Source: Vitis vinifera
Lineage: Eukaryota; Streptophyta; Magnoliopsida; Vitales; Vitaceae
Reading direction: 5' to 3'
Assembly: GCF_030704535.1 (NCBI RefSeq)
Contig: NC_081821.1
Location: 1,627,001-1,691,000, forward strand
Length of the DNA stretch: 64,000 bases
Position 1 is the first letter of the stretch. The number at the start of each line of letters is the position of its first letter. Shown piece by piece: positions 8,249 to 18,116 of this stretch. Under the pieces are notes generated by a model that was not told the DNA's origin, searched no databases, and was given only the letters and a program-made list of their open reading frames with translations. The position numbers and the translations under genes were made by a program.

Positions 8249-10534
8249 ATGGCCACACCTTCCCAAAGTCGATCATCTGGTAGAGAGGAAGAAGATAATC
8301 ACGAATGGCGTCAAGCCATCGAAAAAAGACAGTTGGCAAGCGAAAAACAGCTAAAAGCTCTCCTCCAGGAGACGGAGAGGTTAAGGGAAGAAAACGCTGT
8401 GTTACGCATTCAAGCCTCAACATCAGGACCTCCTCGTCGTCAGCGCTCAAAAGGCCAGGTGGCAAACTCAAAGCCAGAGCCAGAATCAATATATCCTGGG
8501 TCAACAGGAGCTATCCCAGGAACGTACAACGCAAGGCCCCATGAGCCACGCACACCCATGCCTCGAGCTCCCCGTGAGGAAAGCTCAGATTCCACTCATT
8601 TCTCAGCAAAAAGACAGCGTGATAGAAAATCACAGTTGTCAAGTTCTATGCGCGCAAGACTAGGCCCACAAGAGCCTGGGAGATCAAGGCCACCAGCAGC
8701 CACAACCCGGGCGCCACGCCCCGATCCTATGATCGCTCCCATGGTGCAGAACGTACCTCCGCATCGTGACCCCATGGTCACCCTAGCGATGCGGAACGTT
8801 CATTCACACCTAGCGGAACGACCAGCTGGGAGAAACCTCCCAAACGAGCCACCCATTGGCTCCATCAGCAAAAGGCTGGATGACATGCTCTCCACGCCCT
8901 TTTGCTCTCATATCACCCATTACGAGCCCCCAAGAGGATTCCTCGTACCAAAGTTTTCCACATACGATGGGACCAACGATCCCTTCGATCACATCATGCA
9001 CTATCGACAGCTTATGACGCTCGATATTGGCAACGATGCATTATTATGCAAAGTATTCCCTGCCAGCCTTCAAGGGCAGGCCCTCTCATGGTTTCATCGC
9101 CTACCTCCTAACTCTATTGACAATTTCAGGGACCTCTCTGAAGCATTCGTGGGACAGTACTTGTGCTCTGCTCGACACAAGCAGAATATCAGCACCCTCC
9201 AGAACATAAAAATGAGAGACAACGAATCCTTGAGGGAATTTGTGAAACGATTTGGCCAAGCCGTACTCCAAATAGAGGTTTGCAGCATGGATGCTGTCCT
9301 ACAAATCTTCAAGAGAAGCATTTGTCCAGGCACTCCATTTTTTGAATCACTGGCAAAAAAGCCTCCCACAACGATGGACGATTTGTTCAGACGTGCTAAC
9401 AAATATTCAATGCTCGAAGATGACGTGCGTGCAGCCACTCAACAAGTTTTGGTTGCCGGACGGGCTTCTAGAGATAACGCGGACAGGCATGCCAAGCCTC
9501 CGGACCGTCCAAAACCAGTTGACCGGAGACAGGACGGGCCGAGTCGTCCGAATAGGCCGCCCGTCACACCCCTATCCGTATCATACGAAAAACTTCTCCC
9601 AATGATCCAAGGGTTGTCCGACTTCAGGTGGCCTAGACCCCTCGAAACGGACCCATCCATAAGAGACCGCAGCAAGAAATGCGCCTTCCACAAAGACCAT
9701 GGTCATACAACAGAGACGTGTCGATCCCTCCAGTATCTAGTTGAAAGGCTCATCAAAGCAGGACATTTAAAACAGTACCTCCGCTCAGATACTGGAGGAA
9801 GGGACGTATCTCAGCATCATAACTCTGAGGCCCCGAGGGCCCCAGTCGCCCCCAAGGCTGTGATAAACTATATCAATGGGGGCCCGTCTGACGAGGAATA
9901 CGATTCCAGGCGTAAAAGGCAGAAATTGCTGCGGGCCGCGTCAATACGCGAGCGCATTAATTCCATCCGGCCGGGTCTTACTGGAGAGGGCCCTCGCCCC
10001 ATAGATGGGACAATCATTTTCCCACCAGTAGATCCCACCCGGACGCTACAGCCACATCGCGACGCCCTCATCCTCTCTCTAGAAATAGGAGATTTTGATG
10101 TAAGACGTATCTTGGTTGATCCAGGCAGTTCAGCCGATCTAGTACAAGCATCAGTCATTGGCCATATGGGACACAGTCTCGCGGGTCTCGAAAACCCCGG
10201 ACGAATCTTATCTGGATTCAACGGATCATCAACAACATCCTTAGGAGACATTATACTGCCGGTTCGAGCTGGACCAGTCACTCTCAACGTGCAATTCTCG
10301 GTGGTGCAAGAATTGTCACCCTTCAATATCATCTTGGGACGCACATGGCTTCACTACATGAAAGCCATCCCCTCCACATATCATCAAATGGTGAGTTTCC
10401 TCACCAATGAAGGGCAAACTGACTTGTATGGCAGCCAGTTAGCCGCTCGCCAGTGCTACCAAATAGCACGTGAAGCAGTCGCTAACCAGGAAGATGCATC
10501 TCCCCCTGAACCTAGCATTGCGCGCGACCAATAG
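8249..10534 (+). CDS. gag: Gag-protease polyprotein of the Tat element
   Basis: A frame of 761 codons from the first ATG (8249) to a TAG at 10532. The N-terminal quarter is charged and arginine/proline-rich. The retrotransposon gag domain is around residues 215-370 (FSTYDGTNDPFDHIMHY, ALSWFHRLPPNSI). A zinc-knuckle-like CAFHKDHGHTTETC lies near residue 480. An aspartic protease with VDPGSSADLV lies near residue 625 (DPGSS in place of the D-T/S-G of other families is usual for Tat elements). The stop is in the same frame as pol and has a readthrough-type context, so a Gag-Pro-Pol fusion can be made by suppressing one codon. Confidence 0.92.
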   Translation: MATPSQSRSSGREEEDNHEWRQAIEKRQLASEKQLKALLQETERLREENAVLRIQASTSGPPRRQRSKGQVANSKPEPESIYPGSTGAIPGTYNARPHEPRTPMPRAPREESSDSTHFSAKRQRDRKSQLSSSMRARLGPQEPGRSRPPAATTRAPRPDPMIAPMVQNVPPHRDPMVTLAMRNVHSHLAERPAGRNLPNEPPIGSISKRLDDMLSTPFCSHITHYEPPRGFLVPKFSTYDGTNDPFDHIMHYRQLMTLDIGNDALLCKVFPASLQGQALSWFHRLPPNSIDNFRDLSEAFVGQYLCSARHKQNISTLQNIKMRDNESLREFVKRFGQAVLQIEVCSMDAVLQIFKRSICPGTPFFESLAKKPPTTMDDLFRRANKYSMLEDDVRAATQQVLVAGRASRDNADRHAKPPDRPKPVDRRQDGPSRPNRPPVTPLSVSYEKLLPMIQGLSDFRWPRPLETDPSIRDRSKKCAFHKDHGHTTETCRSLQYLVERLIKAGHLKQYLRSDTGGRDVSQHHNSEAPRAPVAPKAVINYINGGPSDEEYDSRRKRQKLLRAASIRERINSIRPGLTGEGPRPIDGTIIFPPVDPTRTLQPHRDALILSLEIGDFDVRRILVDPGSSADLVQASVIGHMGHSLAGLENPGRILSGFNGSSTTSLGDIILPVRAGPVTLNVQFSVVQELSPFNIILGRTWLHYMKAIPSTYHQMVSFLTNEGQTDLYGSQLAARQCYQIAREAVANQEDASPPEPSIARDQ

Positions 10535-10540
10535 CAATTA
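10529..10540 (+). promoter_or_regulatory. Leaky-stop context between gag and pol
   Basis: CAA-TAG-CAA-TTA, with TAG as the only stop separating gag-protease from pol in one continuous frame. UAG followed by CAR-YYA is the established plant-virus type of readthrough signal, and this matches it at every position. It gives a direct mechanism for setting the ratio of Gag to Gag-Pol. That readthrough happens here is inferred. Confidence 0.75.
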
Positions 10541-13500
10541 TTGGGTCCGGTGGACAAGGATCCCCCGGTAGCAGATCCCTTACAAACAATCCAAATCTCA
10601 GAAGAGAATGATCACCTCACAAACATCAGTTCCCTCATGACACAAGAAGAAACCCAGAGCATACAGAATATCCTTCGAAGTAACCATGACATCTTCGCAT
10701 GGACACATTCGGATATGAAGGGAATTCATCCCTCTATCGCCTCTCACAAGCTTAACGTCTTTCCAGCAGCCAGACCCATTCGACAGAAGATTAGACGATT
10801 TCACCCGGATAGACAAAGAGTTATCCAAGATGAAATTAACAAATTGTTGGAAGCCGGATTCATCAGAGAGGTATCTTATCCGGATTGGTTGGCAAATGTA
10901 GTAGTGGTACCAAAGAAAGAGGGCAAATGGCGAGTCTGTGTTGATTACACCAATCTCAATAATGCATGTCCAAAAGACAGTTTTCCCTTACCGCGGATAG
11001 ATCAAATTGTGGATTCCACTTCCGGGCAAGGGATGCTCTCTTTCTTGGATGCCTTCTCCGGCTATCACCAAATTCCCATGTCTCCGGATGACGAAGAAAA
11101 AACAGCATTCATAACGCCACACGGCCTCTATTGCTACAAAGTCATGCCATTCGGACTCAAAAACGCTGGCGCCACGTATCAAAGATTGATGACTAAAATC
11201 TTCAAACCTCTGATAGGCCGCTCGGTCGAGGTATACATTGACGATATCGTGGTTAAAAGCAAAACTCGAGAGCAGCATATCCTCCATTTACAAGAAGTAT
11301 TTTACCTCTTGCGAAAGTATGACATGAAGCTAAATCCTTCCAAATGTGCCTTTGGCGTGAGTGCTGGCAAATTTCTGGGATTTATGGTCAGCCAAAGAGG
11401 CATAGAAGTCAGCCCGGATCAAGTCAAAGCAGTCATGGAGACACCTCCTCCCAGGAACAAAAAGGAGTTACAACGCCTCACAGGCAAGCTCGTTGCGTTA
11501 GGACGTTTTATAGCCCGCTTCACTGACGAGTTGCGACCCTTCTTCTTAGCGATACGAAAAGCTGGAACGCAGGGATGGACGGACAATTGCCAAAACGCGT
11601 TGGAAAGAATTAAACACTGTCTTATGCATCCGCCCATCTTGAGCAGCCCCATGCCAAAGGAGAAGCTATATATGTATTTAGCTGTCTCAGAATGGGCAAT
11701 CAGCGCCGTTCTATTCCGCTGCCCTTCGCCAAAGGAGCAGAAACCTGTCTACTATGTCAGCAGAGCTTTGGCAGATGTAGAAACCAGGTATTCAAAAATG
11801 GAGCTAACAGCCTTAGCTCTTCGAAGTGCTGCTCAAAAGCTCCGCCCCTATTTTCAAGCTCACCCAGTGATTGTACTGACCGACCAGCCCCTTCGTAGCA
11901 TTCTACACAAGCCAGATTTAACTGGGCGAATGCTACAGTGGGCCATCGAATTGAGCGAATTTGGAATCGAATTCCAACCCAGATTATCCAAAAAAGGCCA
12001 AGTAATGGCCGACTTCGTGCTCGAATATTCACGAAGACCCGACCAGCACCACGAATCAGGTGAACAGGAGTGGTGGACTCTACGAGTTGACGGAGCCTCA
12101 CGCTCATCAGGCTCTGGAGTTGGGCTCTTATTGCAGTCCCCAACTGGGGAACATCTGGAGCAGGCCATCCGGCTGGGATTCTCCGCGTCTAACAATGAAG
12201 CAGAATACGAGGCCATCCTGTCCGGATTGGACCTCGCTCTTGCGCTATCCGTCTCCAAACTCCGAATCTACAGCGACTCGCAACTAGTGGTAAGGCATGT
12301 CCAGAAAGAATATGAGGCTAAGGACTCACGCATGGCGCGATACTTGGCCAAAGTAAGAAGCACCTTACAGCAATTCACCGAGTGGACAATTGAAAAAATT
12401 AAGCGAGCTGACAACGGGCGCGCTGACGCCTTGGCCGGTATAGCTGCTTCCCTCCCCATCAGAGAAGCCATTCTATTGCCTATCCATGTACAAGCCAATC
12501 CCTCTGTCGCAGAAAATTCCACTTGCAACTCCATTGAAGCAGACCAAGCGGATGATCAAGAATGGACGCATGATATTGCAGAATATCTCCGGACAGGAAC
12601 TTTACCCGAAGATCCTAAACGAGCGCACAAAATCCGGGTGCAAGCTGCCCGTTTCACCCTGATTGGGGGGCACCTGTACAAGCGATCCTTCACAGGGCCT
12701 TATCTTCGCTGTCTTGGGCATTCAGAGGCCCAGTATGTGTTAGCTGAGTTACATGAAGGAGTATGCGGAAATCATACGGGAGGACGATCCCTAGCACATA
12801 GAGCTCATTCACAAGGATACTACTGGCCAACAATGAAGAAAGACGCGGCAACATATGTCCAAAAATGTGATAAATGTCAAAAATACGCTCCCATTCCACA
12901 TATACCATCAATCGCATTAAAATCGGTCTCAAGCCCATGGCCTTTCGCGCAGTGGGGCATGGACATAGTGGGACCCCTCCCAGCAGCACCCGCCCAAAAG
13001 AAATTCCTTCTTGTCGCCACTGATTACTTCAGTAAATGGGTAGAAGCTGAAGCATATGCAAGCATCAAAGATAAAGATGTTACCAAGTTCGTATGGAAGA
13101 ACATTGTTTGCCGTTATGGGATTCCCCAAATCATCATAGCTGACAACGGTCCACAATTTGACAGCATTGCATTCAGGAATTTCTGTTCGGAATTGAATAT
13201 CCGGAATTCATACTCCACGCCACGTTATCCTCAAAGCAATGGCCAGGCGGAAGCCACAAACAAAACTTTAGTCAATGCCTTGAAGAAAAGGCTGGAGCGA
13301 GCCAAAGGGAGGTGGGTGGAGGAACTACCCGGCGTCCTGTGGGCCTATCGGACCACACCCGGACGACCAACAGGAAATACTCCTTTTGCCCTCACATATG
13401 GAATGGATGCAGTCATTCCCACTGAAATAGGTCTTCCTACTATCCGGACTGATGCAGCAAAGCAAAAAGATGCCGACACGGAACTAGGAAGAAATTTGGA

Positions 13501-13798
13501 CTGGGCAGACGAAGTCAGAGAAAGCGCATCCATCCGGATGGCAGATTATCAACAAAGAGCATCAGCGCATTACAATCGAAAAGTCAGGCCCAGAAACTTC
13601 AAAAATGGTACGCTAGTACTTAGAAAAGTTTTTGAAAATACTGCTGAAGTAGGCGCAGGAAAATTCCAAGCCAATTGGGAAGGACCCTACATAGTGTCTA
13701 AGGCAAATGAAAATGGAGCCTATCATTTACAAAAGCTAGATGGCACTCCGTTACTCAGACCATGGAATGTGTTTAATTTAAAGCAGTATTATCAGTAG
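10535..13798 (+). CDS. pol: Pol polyprotein (RT, RNase H, second RNase H, integrase) of the Tat element
   Basis: 1,087 codons with no ATG requirement because the frame continues from gag through the UAG. Domains in order: reverse transcriptase (FLDAFSGYHQIPM, catalytic YIDDIVV near residue 233), Gypsy RNase H (residues ~370-490), an additional archaeal-type RNase H (LRVDGASRSSGSGVGLLLQ, NNEAEYEAILSGL, IYSDSQLVV, residues ~510-640), then integrase with an HHCC zinc motif (H...H...CDKC) and a DDE core (WGMDIVGPLP, DNGPQFDS, SNGQAEATNK). The double RNase H is diagnostic of Tat-lineage elements. No stops or frameshifts, so it is potentially active. Confidence 0.93.
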   Translation, partial: QLLGPVDKDPPVADPLQTIQISEENDHLTNISSLMTQEETQSIQNILRSNHDIFAWTHSDMKGIHPSIASHKLNVFPAARPIRQKIRRFHPDRQRVIQDEINKLLEAGFIREVSYPDWLANVVVVPKKEGKWRVCVDYTNLNNACPKDSFPLPRIDQIVDSTSGQGMLSFLDAFSGYHQIPMSPDDEEKTAFITPHGLYCYKVMPFGLKNAGATYQRLMTKIFKPLIGRSVEVYIDDIVVKSKTREQHILHLQEVFYLLRKYDMKLNPSKCAFGVSAGKFLGFMVSQRGIEVSPDQVKAVMETPPPRNKKELQRLTGKLVALGRFIARFTDELRPFFLAIRKAGTQGWTDNCQNALERIKHCLMHPPILSSPMPKEKLYMYLAVSEWAISAVLFRCPSPKEQKPVYYVSRALADVETRYSKMELTALALRSAAQKLRPYFQAHPVIVLTDQPLRSILHKPDLTGRMLQWAIELSEFGIEFQPRLSKKGQVMADFVLEYSRRPDQHHESGEQEWWTLRVDGASRSSGSGVGLLLQSPTGEHLEQAIRLGFSASNNEAEYEAILSGLDLALALSVSKLRIYSDSQLVVRHVQKEYEAKDSRMARYLAKVRSTLQQFTEWTIEKIKRADNGRADALAGIAASLPIREAILLPIHVQANPSVAENSTCNSIEADQADDQEWTHDIAEYLRTGTLPEDPKRAHKIRVQAARFTLIGGHLYKRSFTGPYLRCLGHSEAQYVLAELHEGVCGNHTGGRSLAHRAHSQGYYWPTMKKDAATYVQKCDKCQKYAPIPHIPSIALKSVSSPWPFAQWGMDIVGPLPAAPAQKKFLLVATDYFSKWVEAEAYASIKDKDVTKFVWKNIVCRYGIPQIIIADNGPQFDSIAFRNFCSELNIRNSYSTPRYPQSNGQAEATNKTLVNALKKRLERAKGRWVEELPGVLWAYRTTPGRPTGNTPFALTYGMDAVIPTEIGLPTIRTDAAKQKDADTELGRNLDWADEVRESASIRMADYQQRASAHYNRKVRPRNFKNGTLVLRKVFENTAEVGAGKFQANWEGPYIVSKANENGAYHLQKLDGTPLLRPWNVFNLKQYYQ

Positions 13799-13936
13799 AA
13801 AGTGTACACAAGTGCAAATGAGAAAGAAGTAAGTTTTATTGATATGAGTAAATGTAAATTACAAAGAGACATCCGGACCACAAAAATATACAGAAGGAAA
13901 AATTACAGCAGAAAAATTGCAAGAAGAGATAAACTA

Positions 13937-15268
13937 TCAGGGAGCAGGTTTCTCATGGAGCTTCTTTTCTTCACTTGGAGGAATTGAAGGGGTATCTCGC
14001 TTTATACCGTTCTTCTTCATGCAGCAGCGATACCCAAAGATAAATGTATCATCCACTTGTCTCTGGTAATCCGCTGCAAGTTCCTCCCTTTCCACAGCAA
14101 ACTCCCGTTCAAGTTCCTCTTTTTGCACATCCAGACGCAGCTGCAAGTCTTCCTTCTGCTTCTTTTCATTCAAAACTTCTGTCCGGAGTCGACTCAATTC
14201 ATCCCTTAGCCGGGCTGCCTCACCCTCCGCCTCATGAAGGCGGCCCGCAGTTGATTCTTCTTGACCCTTTGCCTCAGCCAACTCCACCCGGAGGGCTTCA
14301 TTTTCCTCTCGCATGGTGGATAGACTGGCCTCAGCCTCCTCCATTCTCAGACGCAGTTGATTTTCAATCTCTTGGTGCCGAGAGGAGAAGGTCTTCATAT
14401 AGTCTACGGTCTGCAGCAGCTGAGTAAAAAGAGCGTGTTGTTGAGACATGCTGCGGAGGCCCTTTCACCAGGACTATAGCCAGGCGATCCGGGTCGTCGG
14501 AAGGCTGACTTTGGCTTTCTGCCCCCGCTTCCTCCAACGGGGCCGTTTCAGCTGCATCCGGATTGAGGTTGCCCGGATGGTTGATAGATGCAGCTTCCTC
14601 AGCCACGTTGGCTAGACGCGCAGCCGCGACTAAGGAGGGACCTGAGTGATTCAACCCCGACATGCGCCCGGGGCCGCTTGAGATAGAGTGCGGAGCAGCA
14701 TTTACTGGCTCCTCTATCATTACTTCCCCCTCATAGGTAGTTTGTGGAGGAGGAAACTCCTTGGGAGGAGTGGGTTCCTTCGCATCCTTCCCATGCTTCT
14801 TCACCAGCTTCCCCCTTTTTCCTGAAGTTTTCTTCGGAGGGGAGTCCGGACCCCGCTTCTGTCCGGGAGCCTTCCGGATAGTGCCTTCAGTCTTTTTCTG
14901 ATCTCTATCCTCCAGGAGCTTTCGCCGCCTTTCAGCGTCAGCTTCTTTAGCTTCCTGATAGAGGGGGAGCTCTTTCACTGTATAATGCTCCCCAGGCACT
15001 ATCTCATCCTTTGCCAATTTCCTAGGAAGGATGTTGATAACATATTCCTGGGGCTCCCGGACGACCTCTGTCAAATTCCGCGCCGAGAGCAATGTTTTGT
15101 AGGCCCTCTCCTTGGGATCTATTTCAAATAATTTGCAGACACAGGCAAAGGATGCCTTTTCCACCCAATCCACAAGGTGGCCCCTCAATTCCAAACCTGC
15201 ATTGTCAGCAACAAAATGTGAGAATTCCGCCCGGAAAGATCAGAAAAAATCAGCAAAGCAAAATCTGG

Positions 15269-15302
<34 letters not shown>

Positions 15303-15876
15303 GCAAAACAAGATTACCCGGAATTTTTAGGGTATAATTCGGAGAAAAAGGCCTCGACGGATGCTGCGATAGCCCCGCCCATCCACCCCAGACTGCCACC
15401 AGCCCCTTCGCCCCTCCCTTTGTCGAATCTGGCAGTTCTGTCACCATTTGAAGGGAGGGCAGGTGAGCGGACACACTGAAGATATCATTCTTTGCTTTCT
15501 TCAGGGAATAGACAAAGAACACTTCCAGTAGCGTCAGGTCGAGGCTGTACAGCATGTTGATGATGCTGCATCCCATCAGCACCCGGACAAGGTTGGGGTG
15601 AATAAAGATAGGGGGAATTTGAGAGAAGTGGAGGAATTCCTTGAACAACGCCGGCAGAGGGAACCGGAGCCCCGCGTTGAATTGTTCCTTTGTGAAGAGG
15701 ATAGCGTTTTTTCCACCTTTCTCAGTAGGCATAGCCGCCTCCTCGTTCACCAGGTCTATCAACACGTCATGGGGGATCAGGAATCGCTCCCGGAACTCCT
15801 TCGCATTTAATTTGTCTATCGCCTTTTCGCTAGCCTCGCTGACCCGGACAGACGAAACAGTCTTTTTTGGAGCCAT
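13937..15876 (-). CDS. Antisense gene of the Tat element, coiled-coil protein of unknown function
   Basis: Encoded opposite to gag-pol between pol and the 3' LTR. Exon 1 runs from ATG at 15876 (MAPKKTVSSVRVSEASEK) to 15318. A 121-bp intron with CCGG|GTAATC donor and ACAATGCAG|GTTTGG acceptor (15197-15317) joins in frame to exon 2 (15196 down to about 14450), a lysine/proline-rich segment with a basic KKTSGKRGKLVKK patch. A third open segment (14449 down to 13937) is shifted by one frame and encodes a long heptad-rich coiled coil (EENEALRVELAEAK). The shift is either a mutation, a separate protein, or a short (about 49-58 nt) intron using GTGAAAGG and the downstream CAG sites. Antisense ORFs are known in Tat elements; the function is unknown. 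Confidence 0.65.
15271..15300. repeat. Poly(A) run of 30 bases in the antisense-gene intron
   Basis: Thirty consecutive A on the plus strand, poly(T) in the antisense transcript, lying inside the predicted intron at 15197-15317. Confidence 0.95.
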
Positions 15877-16347
15877 TTCTTACCACAAAGCCAAAGCAAA
15901 ATCTACACGCAAAAACAATGCAAACGGTTCAGACCAAGCAATCAGAAAATACACAAACCCTAACTCAAAGCCGTCAGAAAAACCCCTCAAAAACCCCTCC
16001 AAACAACAACAAAGTACCAACATTCAACAACAATTGCAAACGACTCGTCCAAAACAATGCCCAAGCAAGCCAGAAAGCAAGTGTAAAGAACCAGCAAACG
16101 CAACCAAAGGAACGGCAGTAGCAAAGAGATACGTACCAAATACAGCACCGAAGAAGAAGAACGGGTACCGCCTTGATACAAAATCACCAGCAGCAAACCA
16201 ACAAAGTCGCGATACAAAAGCACTGGTACAAAAGAGCTTTCGGAGTTTTTTTTTTCTCAGAAAAGCAAAGGGCGTAGAAAAAGCAGTAAGAAGAAAGACT
16301 CTCAAGAGAATGCAGTAGGAAAAAATACAAAAAGAGGTACAGTACCC

Positions 16348-16355
16348 TATTTATA
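16348..16355 (-). promoter_or_regulatory. TATA box of the antisense gene
   Basis: The minus strand reads CTATAAATAG, the plant TATA consensus, about 470 bp upstream of the antisense ATG. A TTTG|GTACGT donor-like site near 16136 could mark a leader intron. This places an independent promoter inside the element, facing the gag-pol transcript. Confidence 0.55.
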
Positions 16356-16570
16356 GCAGGACAGCCCCTCGGAAAGCCAAACCAACAGCCATGTTATCAT
16401 TGAAACGACATATTGTCTGGGGATACGCAGGGTCGGCGGCTCGTCATAAAAGCCTTTTTGGCTTCCGCACCCCCACTCGCCACGTGGCCCAGTCAGATGA
16501 AGGGACTTCTTCAGTTTTCAAAAGCCAGTTATTTTTAACCCGCCCATTTTTTGGGCAAAATAGGCAAGTT

Positions 16571-16581
16571 AAAAAGGGGGG
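16571..16581 (+). other. Polypurine tract
   Basis: AAAAAGGGGGG ends three bases before the 3' LTR and should prime plus-strand DNA synthesis. Confidence 0.85.
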
Positions 16582-16584
16582 CAA

Positions 16585-17389
16585 TGTAGGGACCCCTCCC
16601 CTTGGGAAACACGTGGCACGCAGCTCATAGTGACGCGTGGCACGTGTTATCAGCCGGACCATCATTATCCGGATTCCCCTAAGGATATGCATGGTGTAGA
16701 CATCCTATCCGGACCGCCTCAAGGAAAGGCAAACGACGTTTCATCTTCTCCTATCCAAGGAAGAGCAAACGACGCTGGCAGAGCGTACACATCCGGATAG
16801 TCTCCACAACACATCCGGATAGTCAGCATGAGCCATCCGGATATAAATCTTCTGGATGGTCAATTAAAGTAAAGCGAGTCTTACACGCAATCACAACAAG
16901 CAGCCATGGCCCACATCCCATCACCTGCAGAATGAGAAGACAAGAGGAAGTGACAGCAAGTCACTTCCCACGATCATTCTGCATAATCGCTTCCCACGAT
17001 CTCTGACGGCCGCATCACCTACCATAGTCTCTGACAGCCATTCATAGGATGATAGTGCTCCTACTAACACCTATTGTCATCATCACAACAGAAAAGATCT
17101 CCTCACCATTAATGAGAGGAACAGTACCCCTGAAGCTGGATATATATACCTTCGCACGAAGAAGAAAAGGGATCTCCTGGTAACCTCTTGATACCTAGAA
17201 AAAGGCCAACTGATTTATATATCTCTTTCTCACCATGGCTAATAAAACCATCGGAGGGTGCGTCCGGACACCCTGTCCGGATGCCTTTTGCAGGTGCAAC
17301 CACTGAATCAAGAACCCCTTGTGTGTTGAGAATCACGTGTCCATCCATATAACAGCAACGTGGACCATCGGATACGCGAGGCGACAACA
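16585..17389 (+). repeat. 3' LTR (805 bp)
   Basis: Matches the 5' LTR base for base except at one position and is followed by the CCGTG duplication (17390-17394). Confidence 0.95.
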
Positions 17390-17597
17390 CCGTGTACTCG
17401 AGAAAACGAACGACTCCCCTGTACACGAAAACTTACTATTCATATTCATGAGAGCACTGGAGGTCTTATTCAAATACAAAACGAAAAGGAATATTTTCTA
17501 TTATGGGCATATCTTTCTTGGACGTGACAGGTTTCCATCTTAGAAAAGTATAAAAGCAAAACTACTATTCCAGTAGGGCAACTTTTTCACCAAACCA
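17390..17597. other. Right part of an older insertion within peptide copy B2
   Basis: Together with 7378-7387 this forms a block of about 210 bp absent from the other peptide copies. It splits the codons just before the CTNIP-like motif and was later the target of the LTR element. It contains aagtataaaagc, a TATA-like string. No gene or family is recognised. Confidence 0.5.
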
Positions 17598-17765
17598 GGG
17601 TGCAAGGAGAATGAGAAGACGGCGGCACAGGAGCTCTCTCATGGCAAACCCATATTTGATGAACAGGGGTCCTTGCAATTGGCTCCACACCATTCAAAGG
17701 TCTTGAAGATACAAAAGGTATGATGGGGAGGATCAACAACTTTTGCTTTTTTCTGAAAGGGACAT
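17598..17765 (-). pseudogene. Peptide gene copy B2, N-terminal and middle fragment
   Basis: The minus strand starts with MSLSEKSKSC and then meets a stop, because part of the signal-peptide coding sequence is deleted relative to A1 and A2. Further on, another frame encodes LPIIPFVSSRPLNGVEPIAR and VHQIWVCHERAPVPPSSHSP, matching the family, up to the insertion point. The copy was thus already frameshifted in its signal peptide, unless that deletion followed the insertions. Confidence 0.65.
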
Positions 17766-18116
17766 GGTATATTACGTACGAAGGATATCCCGGTGTAGTA
17801 AGTCCAGAGACGGAGAAGTAATGAATAACAATGATAAAGTACGTGTATTTTTATAAGAAAAATTAAAATGGTTGAAGGATGTTACAGCAAGATCCAAGGA
17901 AAAGCAAACTTTAGTTTGTTTTGTCCAATAGCAACAAATTCCAGATTCTTCAGATTGAATCCACTGGCTGGTGGTGCCCACAATCAGGAATGTGACTCAA
18001 ACCGAAACCAATGGCCATTAAATTAAATAGGAAACAATATAAAAATACATAAAGGTGTGGTGGTCTACCTTCTACCTAAAACCGAAAGGTTCATATATAT
18101 ATATATATATATATGT

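Larger units (their letters stand above)
7388..17389 (+). mobile_element. Complete Ty3/Gypsy Tat-lineage LTR retrotransposon
   Basis: A 10,002-bp element with 805-bp LTRs, TG...CA ends, a CCGTG duplication, primer-binding site, gag-protease, pol, an antisense gene and a polypurine tract. Assignment to the Tat lineage rests on a second RNase H-like domain between RNase H and integrase, the long region between pol and the 3' LTR, and the antisense frame there, all known Tat traits. Gag-protease and pol are uninterrupted apart from the in-frame UAG that separates them. The LTRs differ at one position, so insertion is recent. It sits inside peptide gene copy B2. Its size and LTR length recall the grape element Gret1, but I could not compare sequences. 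Confidence 0.93.

Noticed and set aside
8305..13533. Many open frames on both strands within gag-pol
   Set aside because: Shadows of the continuous 8249-13798 frame, which contains all recognised domains.
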